From the NCBI RefSeq assembly GCF_021555155.1, contig NZ_JAKGBU010000045.1, positions 1 to 43,084 on the forward strand: DNA of 43,084 nt. The letters run 5' to 3'. The DNA comes from Rhizobium alarense (GTDB taxonomy: Bacteria; Pseudomonadota; Alphaproteobacteria; Rhizobiales; Rhizobiaceae). Both the position numbers and the translations under genes were made by a program. The first letter of the stretch is position 1. Every line of letters begins with the position of its first letter. The notes under the pieces are model-generated. The model saw only the letters and a list, made by a program, of their open reading frames with translations. It made no database searches and was not told the origin of the DNA. Positions 1 through 9,154 of the stretch are shown piece by piece.

Positions 1-110
1 CACATTCAGAGAACTCGTATGCCCGAAATACCCTGCTCAGCATCAGCCGCGCCAGATGGGGTCTCCTTGCCGCTTACTGCTATTCACGGATTGCGAGTTT
101 TGCTTCGTTT

Positions 111-1025
111 TCATTTGTAGCGCATCGAAGCGAGATCTTTCGAAGCTCCGAAACTGGCGACCGCGAAATCTATGAAGCTTCGGAGTTTCGGTGTCAGGCG
201 ACGGTCCGGCGCATACAGGACGTGCAGGGGGCGGGCTGGCACAGAGTAATCGGGCAGCAATGGAACAAGTCTGCCGTCAGCCAGGTAGTCTTTCACGACT
301 TCTGTGGGTTGCAGCATGATGCCCAGGCCTTCAAGGGCGGCGCAAAGCAGTGGCTCACCATGATCGGCCATGAACCGCCCCGTCACGGGCACGACTTCCC
401 TCCCTTCAGCTCCATCGAACGTCCAGTGCGTCCTCAACTCCGTATGCGAGAAGCCAAGGCACTCATGCATCTGCAGGTCCTTTGGGGTTGCCAAGGGACC
501 GTGCTGTTCCAGGTATGCAGGCGCCGCGCACAATACGAGGCGATAGGGCGCGAGCTGTCGGGCGATCAGCCCGCTGTCCGACAGTTCTCCTACACGGAAG
601 ACGGCATCGTAGCCTTCATCAATGAGATCGACGGCACGATTGGCGAGGGTGAGTTCGACCGACACCTCCGGATACATCTGCATGTATTCAGGCAATTGCG
701 GAGAAAGGGTCCGCATGCCGAAACTGACAGGGGCATTGATGCGCAGACGCCCGCTTGGAACGGCGCGTGTTTCTGCCGCCAAACCTTCCGCCGTCTCAAC
801 CTCTGACAAAATGATCTTCGCTCTCTCGTAAAAGATGCGCCCGAAATCCGTCAGGCTGTGGCGGCGGGTCGAGCGATGAAGCAGTTGAACGCCGAGGTGC
901 TGTTCAAGCCTCTGCACGTGTTTCCCGACAAGCTGGGACGACATCTGCAGGGCTTCACCGGCGGCGCTGAAGGAGCCGCTTTCGACCGCCTTGACGAACA
1001 CTTCCATGCCGGTCAGCCGGTCCAT
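111..1025 (-). CDS. LysR-family transcriptional regulator
   Basis: A 304-residue protein of standard LysR length. The N-terminal winged helix-turn-helix covers about residues 1-60 (MDRLTGMEVFVKAVESGSFS, then the recognition helix with SSQLVGKHVQRLEQHLG). The effector-binding domain covers about 90-295. It belongs to the large group whose C-terminal part contains GLGIMLQPTEVV and PLLPDYSVP. It is divergent from the reductase/hydrolase/tautomerase operon that starts at 1123, so by the usual LysR pattern it probably controls that operon and itself from the 97-base gap. The effector is unknown. The family call is certain; the regulatory target is inferred from position. Confidence 0.93.
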   Translation of the reverse strand: MDRLTGMEVFVKAVESGSFSAAGEALQMSSQLVGKHVQRLEQHLGVQLLHRSTRRHSLTDFGRIFYERAKIILSEVETAEGLAAETRAVPSGRLRINAPVSFGMRTLSPQLPEYMQMYPEVSVELTLANRAVDLIDEGYDAVFRVGELSDSGLIARQLAPYRLVLCAAPAYLEQHGPLATPKDLQMHECLGFSHTELRTHWTFDGAEGREVVPVTGRFMADHGEPLLCAALEGLGIMLQPTEVVKDYLADGRLVPLLPDYSVPARPLHVLYAPDRRLTPKLRSFIDFAVASFGASKDLASMRYK

Positions 1026-1122
1026 TTGAAATACTCCGTTTCAGGTAAAGCGATTTTTTCGAAATTTATCTCGTTTCATTTCATCGTCAATATCCGCGTC
1101 AGCTCCAACAGAGGACAAGACA
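1026..1122. promoter_or_regulatory. Divergent promoter region with LysR-type inverted repeats
   Basis: This short gap separates the LysR gene from the operon it probably controls and is clearly AT-richer than its flanks. It holds TGAAA-N7-TTTCA (1027-1043) and a TTTCGAAA palindrome (1057-1064). Either could be part of a LysR box. No -10/-35 pair can be assigned with certainty. The sites are seen in the sequence; binding by this LysR protein is inference. Confidence 0.4.
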
Positions 1123-1749
1123 ATGAAAATTGCAGTTATCGGAACCGGAAACATGGGCTCGGGATTCGCCCGGGCATTTGCTTCGTCAGGCGTTGATGTG
1201 GTGATCGGCCATCGCGATCCGGCCAAGGCCGCATCGCTGGCTGCTGAAGTCGGCGCCACCGTCGAAGGCGGTGGCACTGCAGCGGCTGTGAAGCTCGCCG
1301 ATATCGTGCTGCTTGCCGTGCCATATCAGAGCGTGGCTTCTGTCCTCGGCGAAGCCGGAGATTTGACGGGCAAGATCCTGATCGACATCAGCAATCCGAT
1401 CACCGCCGACTACAAGGAGCTTCTGCTGGGCCACACGACCTCCGCGGCCGAAGAAATCCAGAAGGCGGCAAGCGGGGCTCATGTCGTCAAAGCGTTCAAC
1501 ACGATCTTTGCCGGCCTGCTCTCGCCCGAGGCGCGTGCTGGCAAGACCTTGCAGGTGTTCGTAGCTGGCGACGATGCCGACGCGACTGCCAAGGTGCGCG
1601 AACTCGCGGAAAAGCTCTCCTTTGAGGCGATCAACGCCGGTCCGCTGAGCAACAGCCGTTTCCTTGAACCGATCGGAGAGATGAACATCCACTTCGGTTT
1701 CTTCCTCGGCATGGGCCCGACAGTGGCGCCCGCCTGGATTCGCGTTTGA
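1123..1749 (+). CDS. NADPH-dependent F420-reductase-like Rossmann oxidoreductase
   Basis: A 208-residue protein with a dinucleotide-binding loop at the extreme N terminus (MKIAVIGTGNMGSGFARAF), followed by a second-strand region (VVIGHRDPAKA) that suggests an NADP-type pocket. The middle part (DISNPITADYKE, then AHVVKAFNTIFAGLL) matches the NADPH-dependent F420 reductase / NAD(P)-binding family that is common in bacteria lacking F420. The real substrate is therefore unknown. An AGAGGACA element precedes the ATG. It is the first gene of the LysR-divergent operon, with an alpha/beta hydrolase and a tautomerase downstream, which suggests processing of a small organic or xenobiotic compound (inference). 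Confidence 0.85.
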   Translation: MKIAVIGTGNMGSGFARAFASSGVDVVIGHRDPAKAASLAAEVGATVEGGGTAAAVKLADIVLLAVPYQSVASVLGEAGDLTGKILIDISNPITADYKELLLGHTTSAAEEIQKAASGAHVVKAFNTIFAGLLSPEARAGKTLQVFVAGDDADATAKVRELAEKLSFEAINAGPLSNSRFLEPIGEMNIHFGFFLGMGPTVAPAWIRV

Positions 1750-1808
1750 ACACAATCTGATCAATGGACGGCGGCCCTCGCCGTCCACCTTTGAATGGAG
1801 AAACGCCG

Positions 1809-2804
1809 ATGACCAGTCTCGGACTCAAGACAATTTATGCGGCATTGATGATGTCAGTCGCAAGTCAGGCACTCGCCGCGCCCGCAATCGATGTACTCGG
1901 CCGTGACTTCACGTTTCCGAACCAGATCAAGGGCGTTCCCGGTAAGCTTTCCGACTTCAACGGTCTGCAGATCAACAGCTTCGAGACGAATGACGGCGTG
2001 ACGCTGTCCTACTGGGAAGCTGGCGAAGGTCGACCAATCATCTTCGTTCCCGGGTGGGGTGCCAACGGTGCGGAATATTTCAATGTCATGGCCCTGCTAA
2101 GCAAGAAGTACCGCGTTCTTGTGCTCGATCCGCGCAATCAGGGCCTGTCCGAGAATGTCGACTATGGCACTCGGATCGCGCGCTACGGCATGGATTTGAA
2201 AGAGTTCGTCGATCATCTTGGCCTTGAACAAGCCGATTTCTGCGGCTGGTCTATGGGAGCATCCGTGATCTGGAGCTACGTCGATCTGTTCGGAACGAAG
2301 TCCATCCGCAAGGCGGCCTTTATCGACGAGCCGATCTCGATCTACACCCATGCCGACTGGACGGAGGAAGAACGCCTGAACGCCGGCGGCATGACAACAT
2401 CGCCGGAGCGGATGATCGCAGCCTTCGCCGGCGCGCCGACGAACGATCAGGTCGTCGACATGAACGTTGTACGACGTTCCATGGAAAAAGGCTCTCCCTA
2501 TTCCCAGAACTCTGAAGCCTTTGCCCGCGAATTCATCAAGAGCGATCCAGCTTATATGGCCCGGGTTCTTTTCGACCATGCGACCAATGACTGGCGCGAT
2601 GTCGTCAGCCGGAAGATCGACGTGCCGACGGCGATCTTCACCGGCGACAATAGCAACAATGTTCCGAGCCAAAAGTGGATGCAGTCGCAGATCAGGGGAT
2701 CGGAATTGTTTGTCTATTCCGCTGGCGAGGAGGGGGACCATTTCCTGGCCTTCAAGAACCCGGTGAAGTTCACCGACGATCTCAGCTCGTTCCTGGAACG
2801 CTAG
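1809..2804 (+). CDS. Exported alpha/beta hydrolase
   Basis: The ATG at 1809 follows a GGAG element and gives a typical signal peptide (MTSLGLKTIYAALMMSVASQ, cleavage near ALA-AP). A longer reading from 1764 lacks these. The mature protein has an alpha/beta-hydrolase fold: oxyanion region FVPGWGANG, nucleophile elbow GWSMGAS (Ser), an acid in the late strand FTGDN, and the catalytic His in GDHFLAF. The core resembles non-haem haloperoxidase / epoxide-hydrolase-like members. It is the second gene of the operon. A periplasmic location is inferred from the leader; the substrate is not predictable. Confidence 0.85.
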   Translation: MTSLGLKTIYAALMMSVASQALAAPAIDVLGRDFTFPNQIKGVPGKLSDFNGLQINSFETNDGVTLSYWEAGEGRPIIFVPGWGANGAEYFNVMALLSKKYRVLVLDPRNQGLSENVDYGTRIARYGMDLKEFVDHLGLEQADFCGWSMGASVIWSYVDLFGTKSIRKAAFIDEPISIYTHADWTEEERLNAGGMTTSPERMIAAFAGAPTNDQVVDMNVVRRSMEKGSPYSQNSEAFAREFIKSDPAYMARVLFDHATNDWRDVVSRKIDVPTAIFTGDNSNNVPSQKWMQSQIRGSELFVYSAGEEGDHFLAFKNPVKFTDDLSSFLER

Positions 2805-2883
2805 CGTTGTCAGAATTCCTGGGCAGAAAGCCCGACCCATCGGATAGCGGAATACAGCCGCTCAACACAGAAGGAGATTCAAC

Positions 2884-3081
2884 ATGCCTGTTGTACGCGT
2901 TAGCTGGTTCAGCGGTAAGGACGCGAAAGCCAAAGCTGCGGTTGCAGCCGAGATCACCGAAAGCATCGTCAGGAACACCGGCACTGACGCGAGCTATATC
3001 TATGTGCTGTTCGAGGATATCGAGCCGTCGGATTGGGCAGGCGCTGGCAAGCTCTTCGGCGAAGCGGCCGAGACATCCTAA
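2884..3081 (+). CDS. 4-oxalocrotonate-tautomerase-like protein
   Basis: A 65-residue protein beginning Met-Pro (MPVVRVSWFSGKDAKAKAAV). Removal of Met leaves the N-terminal proline that acts as catalytic base in the tautomerase superfamily. The size, the beta-alpha-beta pattern and the segment YIYVLFEDIEPSDWAGAGKL match the small 4-OT-like group. AAGGAG precedes the start. It lies third in the LysR-divergent operon, about 80 bases after the hydrolase. A role in isomerising an unsaturated keto acid is family knowledge; the physiological substrate here is unknown. Confidence 0.9.
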   Translation: MPVVRVSWFSGKDAKAKAAVAAEITESIVRNTGTDASYIYVLFEDIEPSDWAGAGKLFGEAAETS

Positions 3082-3092
3082 CCATCCGAAAC

Positions 3093-3128
3093 CGGGCGTG
3101 TTGTCTTGAAGGTTCGGCAGCACGCCCG
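3093..3128 (+). terminator. Hairpin between tautomerase and exported-protein genes
   Basis: CGGGCGTGTTG (3093-3103) pairs with CAGCACGCCCG (3118-3128) through one G-U wobble, leaving a 14-base loop. No U-run follows, so it is not a classical intrinsic terminator. It may be an mRNA-processing or stabilising hairpin that partly uncouples the last gene of the operon. Confidence 0.35.
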
Positions 3129-3189
3129 CAGAGGAGCGCATCAGGCGTGGGGGCGCGACTTTCCCGCCACACGAAACCGGAGGAACACG

Positions 3190-3888
3190 ATGAATTTGCT
3201 GCGTACGGCGCCACTCGCCGCCGGAATGCTTTTTGCTGCCGAAGGCCATTCAGCCGGATCCTCGGCTCCCCCCTCTGCCGCAGATTTCATCCTTTCCGGT
3301 GTTTCGCTCGAACAGTCCAGCTACAAGGGCGAACCGGCGTTCAGGATGACCATGCCATCGGAGGCTATCCAGGACCCGCAGAAGGAAAAGCTTGCGGACC
3401 GGGACTTCATGGCTTGGTTGCCGTTGGATTTTGGCAACGGCGTCATCGAGGTCGAGGTGGCAAGTGAACTGGTCGAGAACGCTCCCGCCTACGCCCGTGG
3501 CTTTATCGGCCTCACATTCCGGATCGACAGGGACGGCCGCTTTGAAAGCATCTACCTGCGCCCGACGAACAGCACGGCGAACGATCAGATACGGCGCAAC
3601 CACAGTATCCAGTATGTGGCGTATCCTGACCATCGTTTCGACAGGCTGAGGCAAGAATCTCCTGAAAAATACGAGAGCTATGCCGAACTGGACCTTGGGC
3701 GTTGGATCCAAATGAAGATCGTTGTATCCGGGGACAGGGCAGAGCTCTATCTCGACGACAATCCACGAGCGGCTTTAATCGTCAGCGATCTGAAACTGGG
3801 AGCCGAGCAACAAGGCGGTGTGGGCGTCTGGCTCGAATCCGGCACTGTTGCCTATTTCCGGAACCTGAAGGTGACCCCTGCGCCTTGA
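3190..3888 (+). CDS. Exported concanavalin-like jelly-roll protein (DUF1080-like)
   Basis: The ATG at 3190 has CCGGAGGAA just upstream and opens a signal peptide (MNLLRTAPLAAGMLFAAEGH), so a longer GTG start at 3106 is not preferred. The roughly 210-residue mature protein has the alternating-strand pattern and terms such as FIGLTFRIDRDGRFESIYLRP, LDLGRWIQMKIVVSGDRAELYLDD and GGVGVWLESGTVAYFRNLKV. These fit a LamG / 3-keto-disaccharide-hydrolase-like (DUF1080) beta-sandwich. Catalytic residues cannot be assigned. It is the last gene of the operon. The fold assignment is moderate; a role in carbohydrate binding or hydrolysis is a guess. Confidence 0.75.
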   Translation: MNLLRTAPLAAGMLFAAEGHSAGSSAPPSAADFILSGVSLEQSSYKGEPAFRMTMPSEAIQDPQKEKLADRDFMAWLPLDFGNGVIEVEVASELVENAPAYARGFIGLTFRIDRDGRFESIYLRPTNSTANDQIRRNHSIQYVAYPDHRFDRLRQESPEKYESYAELDLGRWIQMKIVVSGDRAELYLDDNPRAALIVSDLKLGAEQQGGVGVWLESGTVAYFRNLKVTPAP

Positions 3889-3965
3889 AAAAGTAAACGA
3901 GCCGTAGGCACGTCATGATCGACGCCTTTCGCATGCCTTTCGGCCTTCATGTTGCTTGCGGCGGG

Positions 3966-6900
3966 TTAGGAGGTAGCCGTGCCCGGCTGCTGTCCGCGAT
4001 AACCGTCTTGTGTCCCGGCGTGCGGCGTTTGATCGCCATGATCGTCCGGCGCCTTCGGCATGAAGCGGGCCAGACGCCGCGTGATGCTGTCGATGTAAGA
4101 CAGGATCATCGGTACCACGATCAGGGTCAGGACGGTGGAACTGATCAACCCGCCGATCACGGCATGTGCCATCGGCGCGCGTTGCGCACCACCGCCGGTC
4201 ACCGCTATTGCAAGCGGGATCATGCCGAAGATCATCGCCAGCGTGGTCATGACGATCGGCCGGAAGCGGATGGCGCCGGCGCTGATCAGCGCCTCGTCGA
4301 GCGAAAGACCGCGGCGACGCTCCTGGTTGGCGAAGTCGACCAGCAGGATGCCGTTCTTGGTGACGAGGCCCATCAGCATGATGAAGCCGATCAGCGAGAA
4401 CATGTTGAACGTGCTGCCGGCGACCATGAGGCCGAGAAGCACACCGACGAGCGACAGGGGCAGGGCCGCCATGATGGCGATCGGCTGCAAGAAGCTGCCG
4501 AACTGCGAGGCCAGCACGAGGTAGATGAAGATCACGGCCATCGCCAGCGCGGTCACCATATGCCCCATCGTTTCCTGCATGTTCTCGGATTCGCCACCAA
4601 AACGGATGCGGTAGCCGTCGGGCAGATCTCGGTTGTCAATCAGCGCCTGCAGCTCGCTGGTCACGTCACCGAGCGTGCGGCCCGATACATCGGCGGACAC
4701 CAGCACCTCACGGCGATTGTCCAGATGGCGGATTTCGGAAGCCGCCGGGACGGCCTTTATAACGGCGACCTGATCGACCTGAACCAGAATTGGTGTTCCG
4801 TTCGCACCCGTTTTTCCGGTCGTCAGCATCAGCTCGCCGATCGTCGCGGGATCGGAGCGTCGTTCATTCGGTAGACGTACCACGATATTGTAGGTTTCGC
4901 CGGTGGCATCGGTCCAGTTCGAAACCTCCTCGCCGCCGACCAGCGGAGAGAGCGAGGCGGCAAGATCGGATATGGTCAGGCCGAGATCACTTGCCGCTTC
5001 GCGCTTCACCCGCACCGAAAGGATGGAGGTCACTTCCTTGGCGCTCGAATTGACGTCGACCATGCCGGGTATCCTGTGCATACTGTCGGCCAGATCCGAG
5101 GCGATTTTCTCGATGACCGCGCGGTCGTCTCCCAGCACGCTCAGCTGGATCGGGCTGTCGCCGCCGCCCAGCCCTTCCTGCACGATGGCGATCTCGATGC
5201 CCGGGATGGCGGACAGCCGCTCGCGGATCGGGTTTGCCAGCATGAGTGGAGTTCGTTCACGCTGCTCAAGGGGCACGAGGCGCACCAGCACTGCGGCGCG
5301 ATGCTTGCCGACCGTCCCGCCCGTGTTGATCGTCGAATAGATCGTCTCGATCTCGGGGAATTCCCTGAGCGCATTTTCGACCTGCCGCACTTTCGTCGCG
5401 GTGTAGTCGAGGGAGGAGCCGGCCGGCGCCGTCACGTTGATCTGGAACCGGCCTTCGTCGGCGCCCGGCACGAACTCCGCGCCGACCAGAGGCAGCATGA
5501 ACAGGCTGCCGATAAAGATGCCGACGGTTGCCAGAAGCGTCACGAGGCGATGGCGCAAGATCCAGCCGATCACATGGCGATATTGATCAGCCAGCCATTC
5601 GAAGCCATGATCGAAGCGCGCGATCAGCCGTCCAATGGGGCCGCGTTTCGCATCCGGATGCGCATCGGGATCATACCAGACGCTGGACAGCATCGGATCG
5701 ACTGTGAAGGCGACGAACAGCGAGATGAGCACGGCGGCAGAAACGGTCACGCCGAATTCGTAGAAGAAGCGCCCGACGATACCGTCCATGAAGGCGACCG
5801 GCAGGAACACCGCAACGATCGTCAATGTCGTCGCAATCACCGCAAGCCCGATTTCATTGGTGCCGTCCAGTGCCGCCCGGATATGCGACTTGCCCATGTG
5901 AAGGTGCCGCGTGATGTTCTCGCGCACGACGATGGCATCGTCCACGAGGATGCCGATCGACAGCGTCAACGCCAGCAGGCTCAACGTGTTGAGCGTGAAG
6001 CCGAGGAGGCTGATCACCGCCAGCGTTCCGAGCATGGCGATCGGGAGCGTCAGGCCGGTGATGACGGTGCTGCGCCAGGAATTGAGGAAGAGGAAGACGA
6101 TCGCTACGGCGAGCGCTGCGCCCTCGATCAGGGTTGCCTGCACCTGGCTCACGGATTCTTCGATCGCCGTCGAGGCATCCGTCACAACGCGGAGCTGGAC
6201 GTTCTGGGCGGCGAGTTCCGTGTTGAGCTGATCGAGACGTGCCCGCACGTCTGCCACGACCTGAACCGTATTGGCGTCCTGTACCTTGACGATATCGATG
6301 GCGAGCGCCGTTTCACCGTTGTAGAGGGCGCGGCTTTCGGCGTCGGCTGCGCCGTTCGAGACGGTCGCGACGTCACGCAGGTAGACGGGGCCGCCGCCAT
6401 GACGGGCGACGATCATGTCGAGCAGGTCTTCGGGCTGCTCGATCCGGCCCTGAACCTGTATCGTGCGTTCGGAGAAGGTGCTGATGACGCTTCCGGCCGG
6501 GCTGTTCTGGTTTCCCGATTTCAGAACATTGATCACGTCGTTGATGCCAACTCCAAGTGCCCGCATCCGCGTGTCGTCGATCCTCACGTCGATCTGCCGT
6601 TTCTGTCCGCCCACCAGCGTTGCCTGACCGACGCCCGAAATGGTCGTCACCTGCCGAACGACGCGCTGATCGGCGATCGTCGTCAGGGCAGGGACGTCCA
6701 GCGACGTTGAACTGATGGCAATGGAGAGGATGGGTTGATCGGACGGATTGAACCGCGAGACGATCGGCTTGTCGGCATCGTCGGGCAAGTCGGCTTCGAT
6801 GGCGGCGAGCTTGTCGCGCACATCCTGCACCGCGACCGCACCCTGAACCTCGAGCTTGAATTTGGCGGTTACCACGGAACGCCCCTCGTAGGACGTCGAG

Positions 6901-7142
6901 GTGATCTCATCGAGCCCGCTAATCGCGTTCAGTGCGTCTTCGACCGGGCGCGTGACTTCAGTCTCCACGGTTTCCGGCGTGGCGCCGGGATAGGTCGTCA
7001 TGACAACGACGATCGGAACATCGACATTGGGATACTGATCGAGCCCCAGCCGCTGGAAGGAGAAGGCGCCCATCACCAGCAGGGCGACCATCATCATGGT
7101 GGTGAAGACGGGACGGGTGACGGAGATGCCGGTCAGGAGCAT
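3966..7142 (-). CDS. RND efflux permease (HAE1/AcrB-like)
   Basis: A 1058-residue inner-membrane RND transporter of full family length. It has twelve predicted membrane segments and two large periplasmic loops. The proton-relay aspartates are visible in TM4 ([20 protein letters not shown]), and the conserved Lys of TM10 lies in [15 protein letters not shown]. The N-terminal TM1 ([20 protein letters not shown]) is typical of the MexF/AcrB-type multidrug group rather than the heavy-metal CusA group. It starts one base after the adaptor stop codon, so the two are translationally linked. No outer-membrane TolC-like partner is present, so one must be supplied from elsewhere. It is probably under the adjacent two-component system (see the operators). 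The drug spectrum is unknown. Confidence 0.95.
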   Translation of the reverse strand: MLLTGISVTRPVFTTMMMVALLVMGAFSFQRLGLDQYPNVDVPIVVVMTTYPGATPETVETEVTRPVEDALNAISGLDEITSTSYEGRSVVTAKFKLEVQGAVAVQDVRDKLAAIEADLPDDADKPIVSRFNPSDQPILSIAISSTSLDVPALTTIADQRVVRQVTTISGVGQATLVGGQKRQIDVRIDDTRMRALGVGINDVINVLKSGNQNSPAGSVISTFSERTIQVQGRIEQPEDLLDMIVARHGGGPVYLRDVATVSNGAADAESRALYNGETALAIDIVKVQDANTVQVVADVRARLDQLNTELAAQNVQLRVVTDASTAIEESVSQVQATLIEGAALAVAIVFLFLNSWRSTVITGLTLPIAMLGTLAVISLLGFTLNTLSLLALTLSIGILVDDAIVVRENITRHLHMGKSHIRAALDGTNEIGLAVIATTLTIVAVFLPVAFMDGIVGRFFYEFGVTVSAAVLISLFVAFTVDPMLSSVWYDPDAHPDAKRGPIGRLIARFDHGFEWLADQYRHVIGWILRHRLVTLLATVGIFIGSLFMLPLVGAEFVPGADEGRFQINVTAPAGSSLDYTATKVRQVENALREFPEIETIYSTINTGGTVGKHRAAVLVRLVPLEQRERTPLMLANPIRERLSAIPGIEIAIVQEGLGGGDSPIQLSVLGDDRAVIEKIASDLADSMHRIPGMVDVNSSAKEVTSILSVRVKREAASDLGLTISDLAASLSPLVGGEEVSNWTDATGETYNIVVRLPNERRSDPATIGELMLTTGKTGANGTPILVQVDQVAVIKAVPAASEIRHLDNRREVLVSADVSGRTLGDVTSELQALIDNRDLPDGYRIRFGGESENMQETMGHMVTALAMAVIFIYLVLASQFGSFLQPIAIMAALPLSLVGVLLGLMVAGSTFNMFSLIGFIMLMGLVTKNGILLVDFANQERRRGLSLDEALISAGAIRFRPIVMTTLAMIFGMIPLAIAVTGGGAQRAPMAHAVIGGLISSTVLTLIVVPMILSYIDSITRRLARFMPKAPDDHGDQTPHAGTQDGYRGQQPGTATS

Positions 7143-7143
7143 G

Positions 7144-8301
7144 TCAGCCGGCCTTGATGATGGTCACGGCGACATCGGGCCGCAGTTCGGACAGCGGCGC
7201 GGTGATAATCGTGTCGCCCTCGACGAGGCCATCGGCAATCTCGATCATGCTGCCGCTGCTCCAGGCCGGCCCAACCGTCACAGACTGGCGCTGAAGATGA
7301 CCATTGTGCAGTTTGAGCACATAGTCGCCGGTTTCGTCCTTGCGCAGCGATATGGCTGGGACAACGAGCGCATCTGCCTTTTCCCGAACGAGGATCGAGC
7401 CGGTGGCGAACATGCCGCCCCAGAGCCGTCCGTCGCGATTGGCTAGTCGCAGATAGACCGGCACGAAGCGCGTGCCGCTCTCGGCGACCGGATTGATCCG
7501 CGCGACAGTACCCTCAATCGCTTGTCCTTCCATGCCATCGATCGTCAATGTGGCGGCCTGGCCTGCCGCGACACGTGTAATGTCGCGGGTGGAAACCAGG
7601 ACTTTCGCTTCCAGAGCGCTGGTGTCGACGATGGTCAGCAGCTCGGCATCCGCGCTGACCCGCGAGCCCGCCTCGACCACACGGCCCGCCACGACGCCGT
7701 CGAAGGGGGCCGTGACGTCCGCATCGCGGAGGGCGGCGCGGGCGATATCGACCTGTGCCGAAAGGCTCTGGACCTTCGATGTGGTCGCGGCGACATCCCT
7801 TCTGACCTTTTCCAGTTGCTCTTTCGATGCCACATTTTTGGTGGCCAGCTGTTCGACGCGGCTTAGTGCCTGTATGGCCAGCTTCAGTTCGGCCTCGGCC
7901 GCGCCTCGATCGCTTTCGCGCAGCAGCAGCGTCGATTGCAGGTCATCCGTTTCAAAGCGAAGAATGACCTCGCCTGCCTTCACCCGCTCGCCTTCGCGGG
8001 CGCTGACGTCGATGACCTTTCCTCCGGCCTCGGCGCGGATAACCACACGGTTGACTGGCTTAAGCTCGCCGCTAACGCGCAGTCGTTCTTCCATGGGAAC
8101 CAATGCGATTTTGACCACTTCCGTCTGCGTAAGCTCGAATGGTCTGACTGTCTGTGACGTGGATACGGACGCCACGACATTCTTGAGCCGATCGTTCGCG
8201 TCGACTGTTCCGCCTGCAGAAGCGAGATACATGACGGCGAGAGTGCAGCCGCCGACTAGAAAGCCCGCCTTGACGATACGCGTCGCCCATCTGAATGCCA
8301 T
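7144..8301 (-). CDS. RND periplasmic adaptor (membrane-fusion protein)
   Basis: The ATG at 8301 is preferred to the one at 8328 because AAAGGA lies about nine bases upstream. It gives 385 residues. An N-terminal membrane anchor or signal (MAFRWATRIVKAGFLVGGCT) is followed by a lipoyl-like half motif (GGKVIDVSAREGERVKAGEV), a short alpha-helical hairpin (about residues 130-190, with EQLATKNVASKEQLEKV), the second lipoyl half (TAPFDGVVAGRVVEAG), and beta-barrel and membrane-proximal domains. It links the RND permease to an outer-membrane channel. It is the first gene of a two-gene operon divergent from the two-component system. Confidence 0.93.
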   Translation of the reverse strand: MAFRWATRIVKAGFLVGGCTLAVMYLASAGGTVDANDRLKNVVASVSTSQTVRPFELTQTEVVKIALVPMEERLRVSGELKPVNRVVIRAEAGGKVIDVSAREGERVKAGEVILRFETDDLQSTLLLRESDRGAAEAELKLAIQALSRVEQLATKNVASKEQLEKVRRDVAATTSKVQSLSAQVDIARAALRDADVTAPFDGVVAGRVVEAGSRVSADAELLTIVDTSALEAKVLVSTRDITRVAAGQAATLTIDGMEGQAIEGTVARINPVAESGTRFVPVYLRLANRDGRLWGGMFATGSILVREKADALVVPAISLRKDETGDYVLKLHNGHLQRQSVTVGPAWSSGSMIEIADGLVEGDTIITAPLSELRPDVAVTIIKAG

Positions 8302-8385
8302 AGCTCTTATCCTTTCGACCGGACGCAAAATGACCGTCGGAACAGTTGCCTCGCTTCGTGTGAGTTTACGGCTCTAGGCTCCAAC

Positions 8386-8402
8386 AATTGCAGCAGCATT
8401 AC
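8386..8402 (-). promoter_or_regulatory. Direct-repeat operator upstream of the RND operon
   Basis: Read on the minus strand, this is GTAATGCTGCTGCAATT. Two GTAAT/GCAAT-type half-sites start 11 bases apart, the one-turn spacing typical of OmpR/PhoB-family response regulators. A possible -10 (TAAACT) lies 18 bases beyond it, towards the adaptor gene. The motif recurs at three other promoters in this neighbourhood (8422, 10548, 11607). Binding by the response regulator at 8471 is inference. Confidence 0.6.
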
Positions 8403-8421
8403 CGCTCAGGATCCGGGTTCC

Positions 8422-8438
8422 GTAATCCTGCCGCAACG
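8422..8438 (+). promoter_or_regulatory. Direct-repeat operator upstream of the two-component genes
   Basis: GTAATCCTGCCGCAACG on the plus strand, about 35 bases before the response-regulator start. It is the most degenerate of the four copies (the second half is GCAAC), as often seen for weaker autoregulatory sites. It is divergent from the RND copy at 8386-8402 in the same gap. Confidence 0.5.
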
Positions 8439-8470
8439 TTCAGGATAGAAAAGAGGACGCGGAAAGGGCG

Positions 8471-9154
8471 GTGAACAGAATGAGACTGCTATTGGTCGAG
8501 GACGAGAACGAACTGGCTGACGCCTTGACGACGGCGCTTGAGAAACAGGGGGTGGTCATCGACCATGCAATATTGCTTGCCGACGCTCACGAACTCGCGC
8601 GTCAGACCACCTACGATGCGATCCTTCTCGACCGACGTCTGCCCGATGGCGAGGGATTGACATTCATTCCCCAACTCCGGCGGGAAGGTATCGTCACACC
8701 GGTGATCGTCCTGACCGCCCGAAACGATCCGAAGGAGCGGATCGAAGGTCTTGACGGGGGAGCGGATGATTATCTCGGCAAACCCTTTCTCGTCGACGAA
8801 CTGATGGCGCGTGTACGCGCCGTGCTTCGCCGTCCGGCGTCCGTGGTGGAACAGCAAATCAAAGTCGGCCGCATGACGATCGATCCCCTCAATCTCACGG
8901 TGACGATGGACAACAGTCCGTTTGATCTGCCGCGCCGGGAGCTTCTGGTGCTGATTGCGCTCGCCAAACGACAGGGCAAGACCGTCGTGCGATCCGTCCT
9001 TGAAGCGGCCGTTTACAATTACGAGGAAGAGATCCAGTCGAACGCGCTCGACGCGCATATCTCGCGGCTGCGCAAGCGCCTGGCGGATTGCTCTGCAGGC
9101 GTGTCCGTCCATAATATCCGGGGTGTCGGTTATCTGCTCAAGGATGACGGCTGA
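8471..9154 (+). CDS. OmpR/PhoB-family response regulator
   Basis: A 227-residue regulator with an N-terminal receiver domain (acidic pocket VEDE, phosphoacceptor Asp in DAILLDRRLPDGEG, Thr in VLTARN, Lys in YLGKPF) and a C-terminal winged helix (DAHISRLRKRLADCSAGVSV, NIRGVGYLL). The start may be GTG 8471 or ATG 8480. The latter gives the usual MRLLLVEDE opening, and both have purine-rich upstream sequence. The stop overlaps the histidine-kinase start by one base. It is divergent from the RND operon and is the likely reader of the repeated GTAAT-N6-GCAAT sites. Confidence 0.95.
   Translation: MNRMRLLLVEDENELADALTTALEKQGVVIDHAILLADAHELARQTTYDAILLDRRLPDGEGLTFIPQLRREGIVTPVIVLTARNDPKERIEGLDGGADDYLGKPFLVDELMARVRAVLRRPASVVEQQIKVGRMTIDPLNLTVTMDNSPFDLPRRELLVLIALAKRQGKTVVRSVLEAAVYNYEEEIQSNALDAHISRLRKRLADCSAGVSVHNIRGVGYLLKDDG

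Noticed and set aside
1-110. Possible end of another gene before the LysR gene
   Set aside because: No reading frame in the first 110 bases gives a recognisable protein tail, and no RNA gene is visible.
5076-6710. Plus-strand open frame of 544 codons inside the RND permease gene
   Set aside because: Antisense of conserved RND codons; His/Asp/Arg-rich shadow translation.
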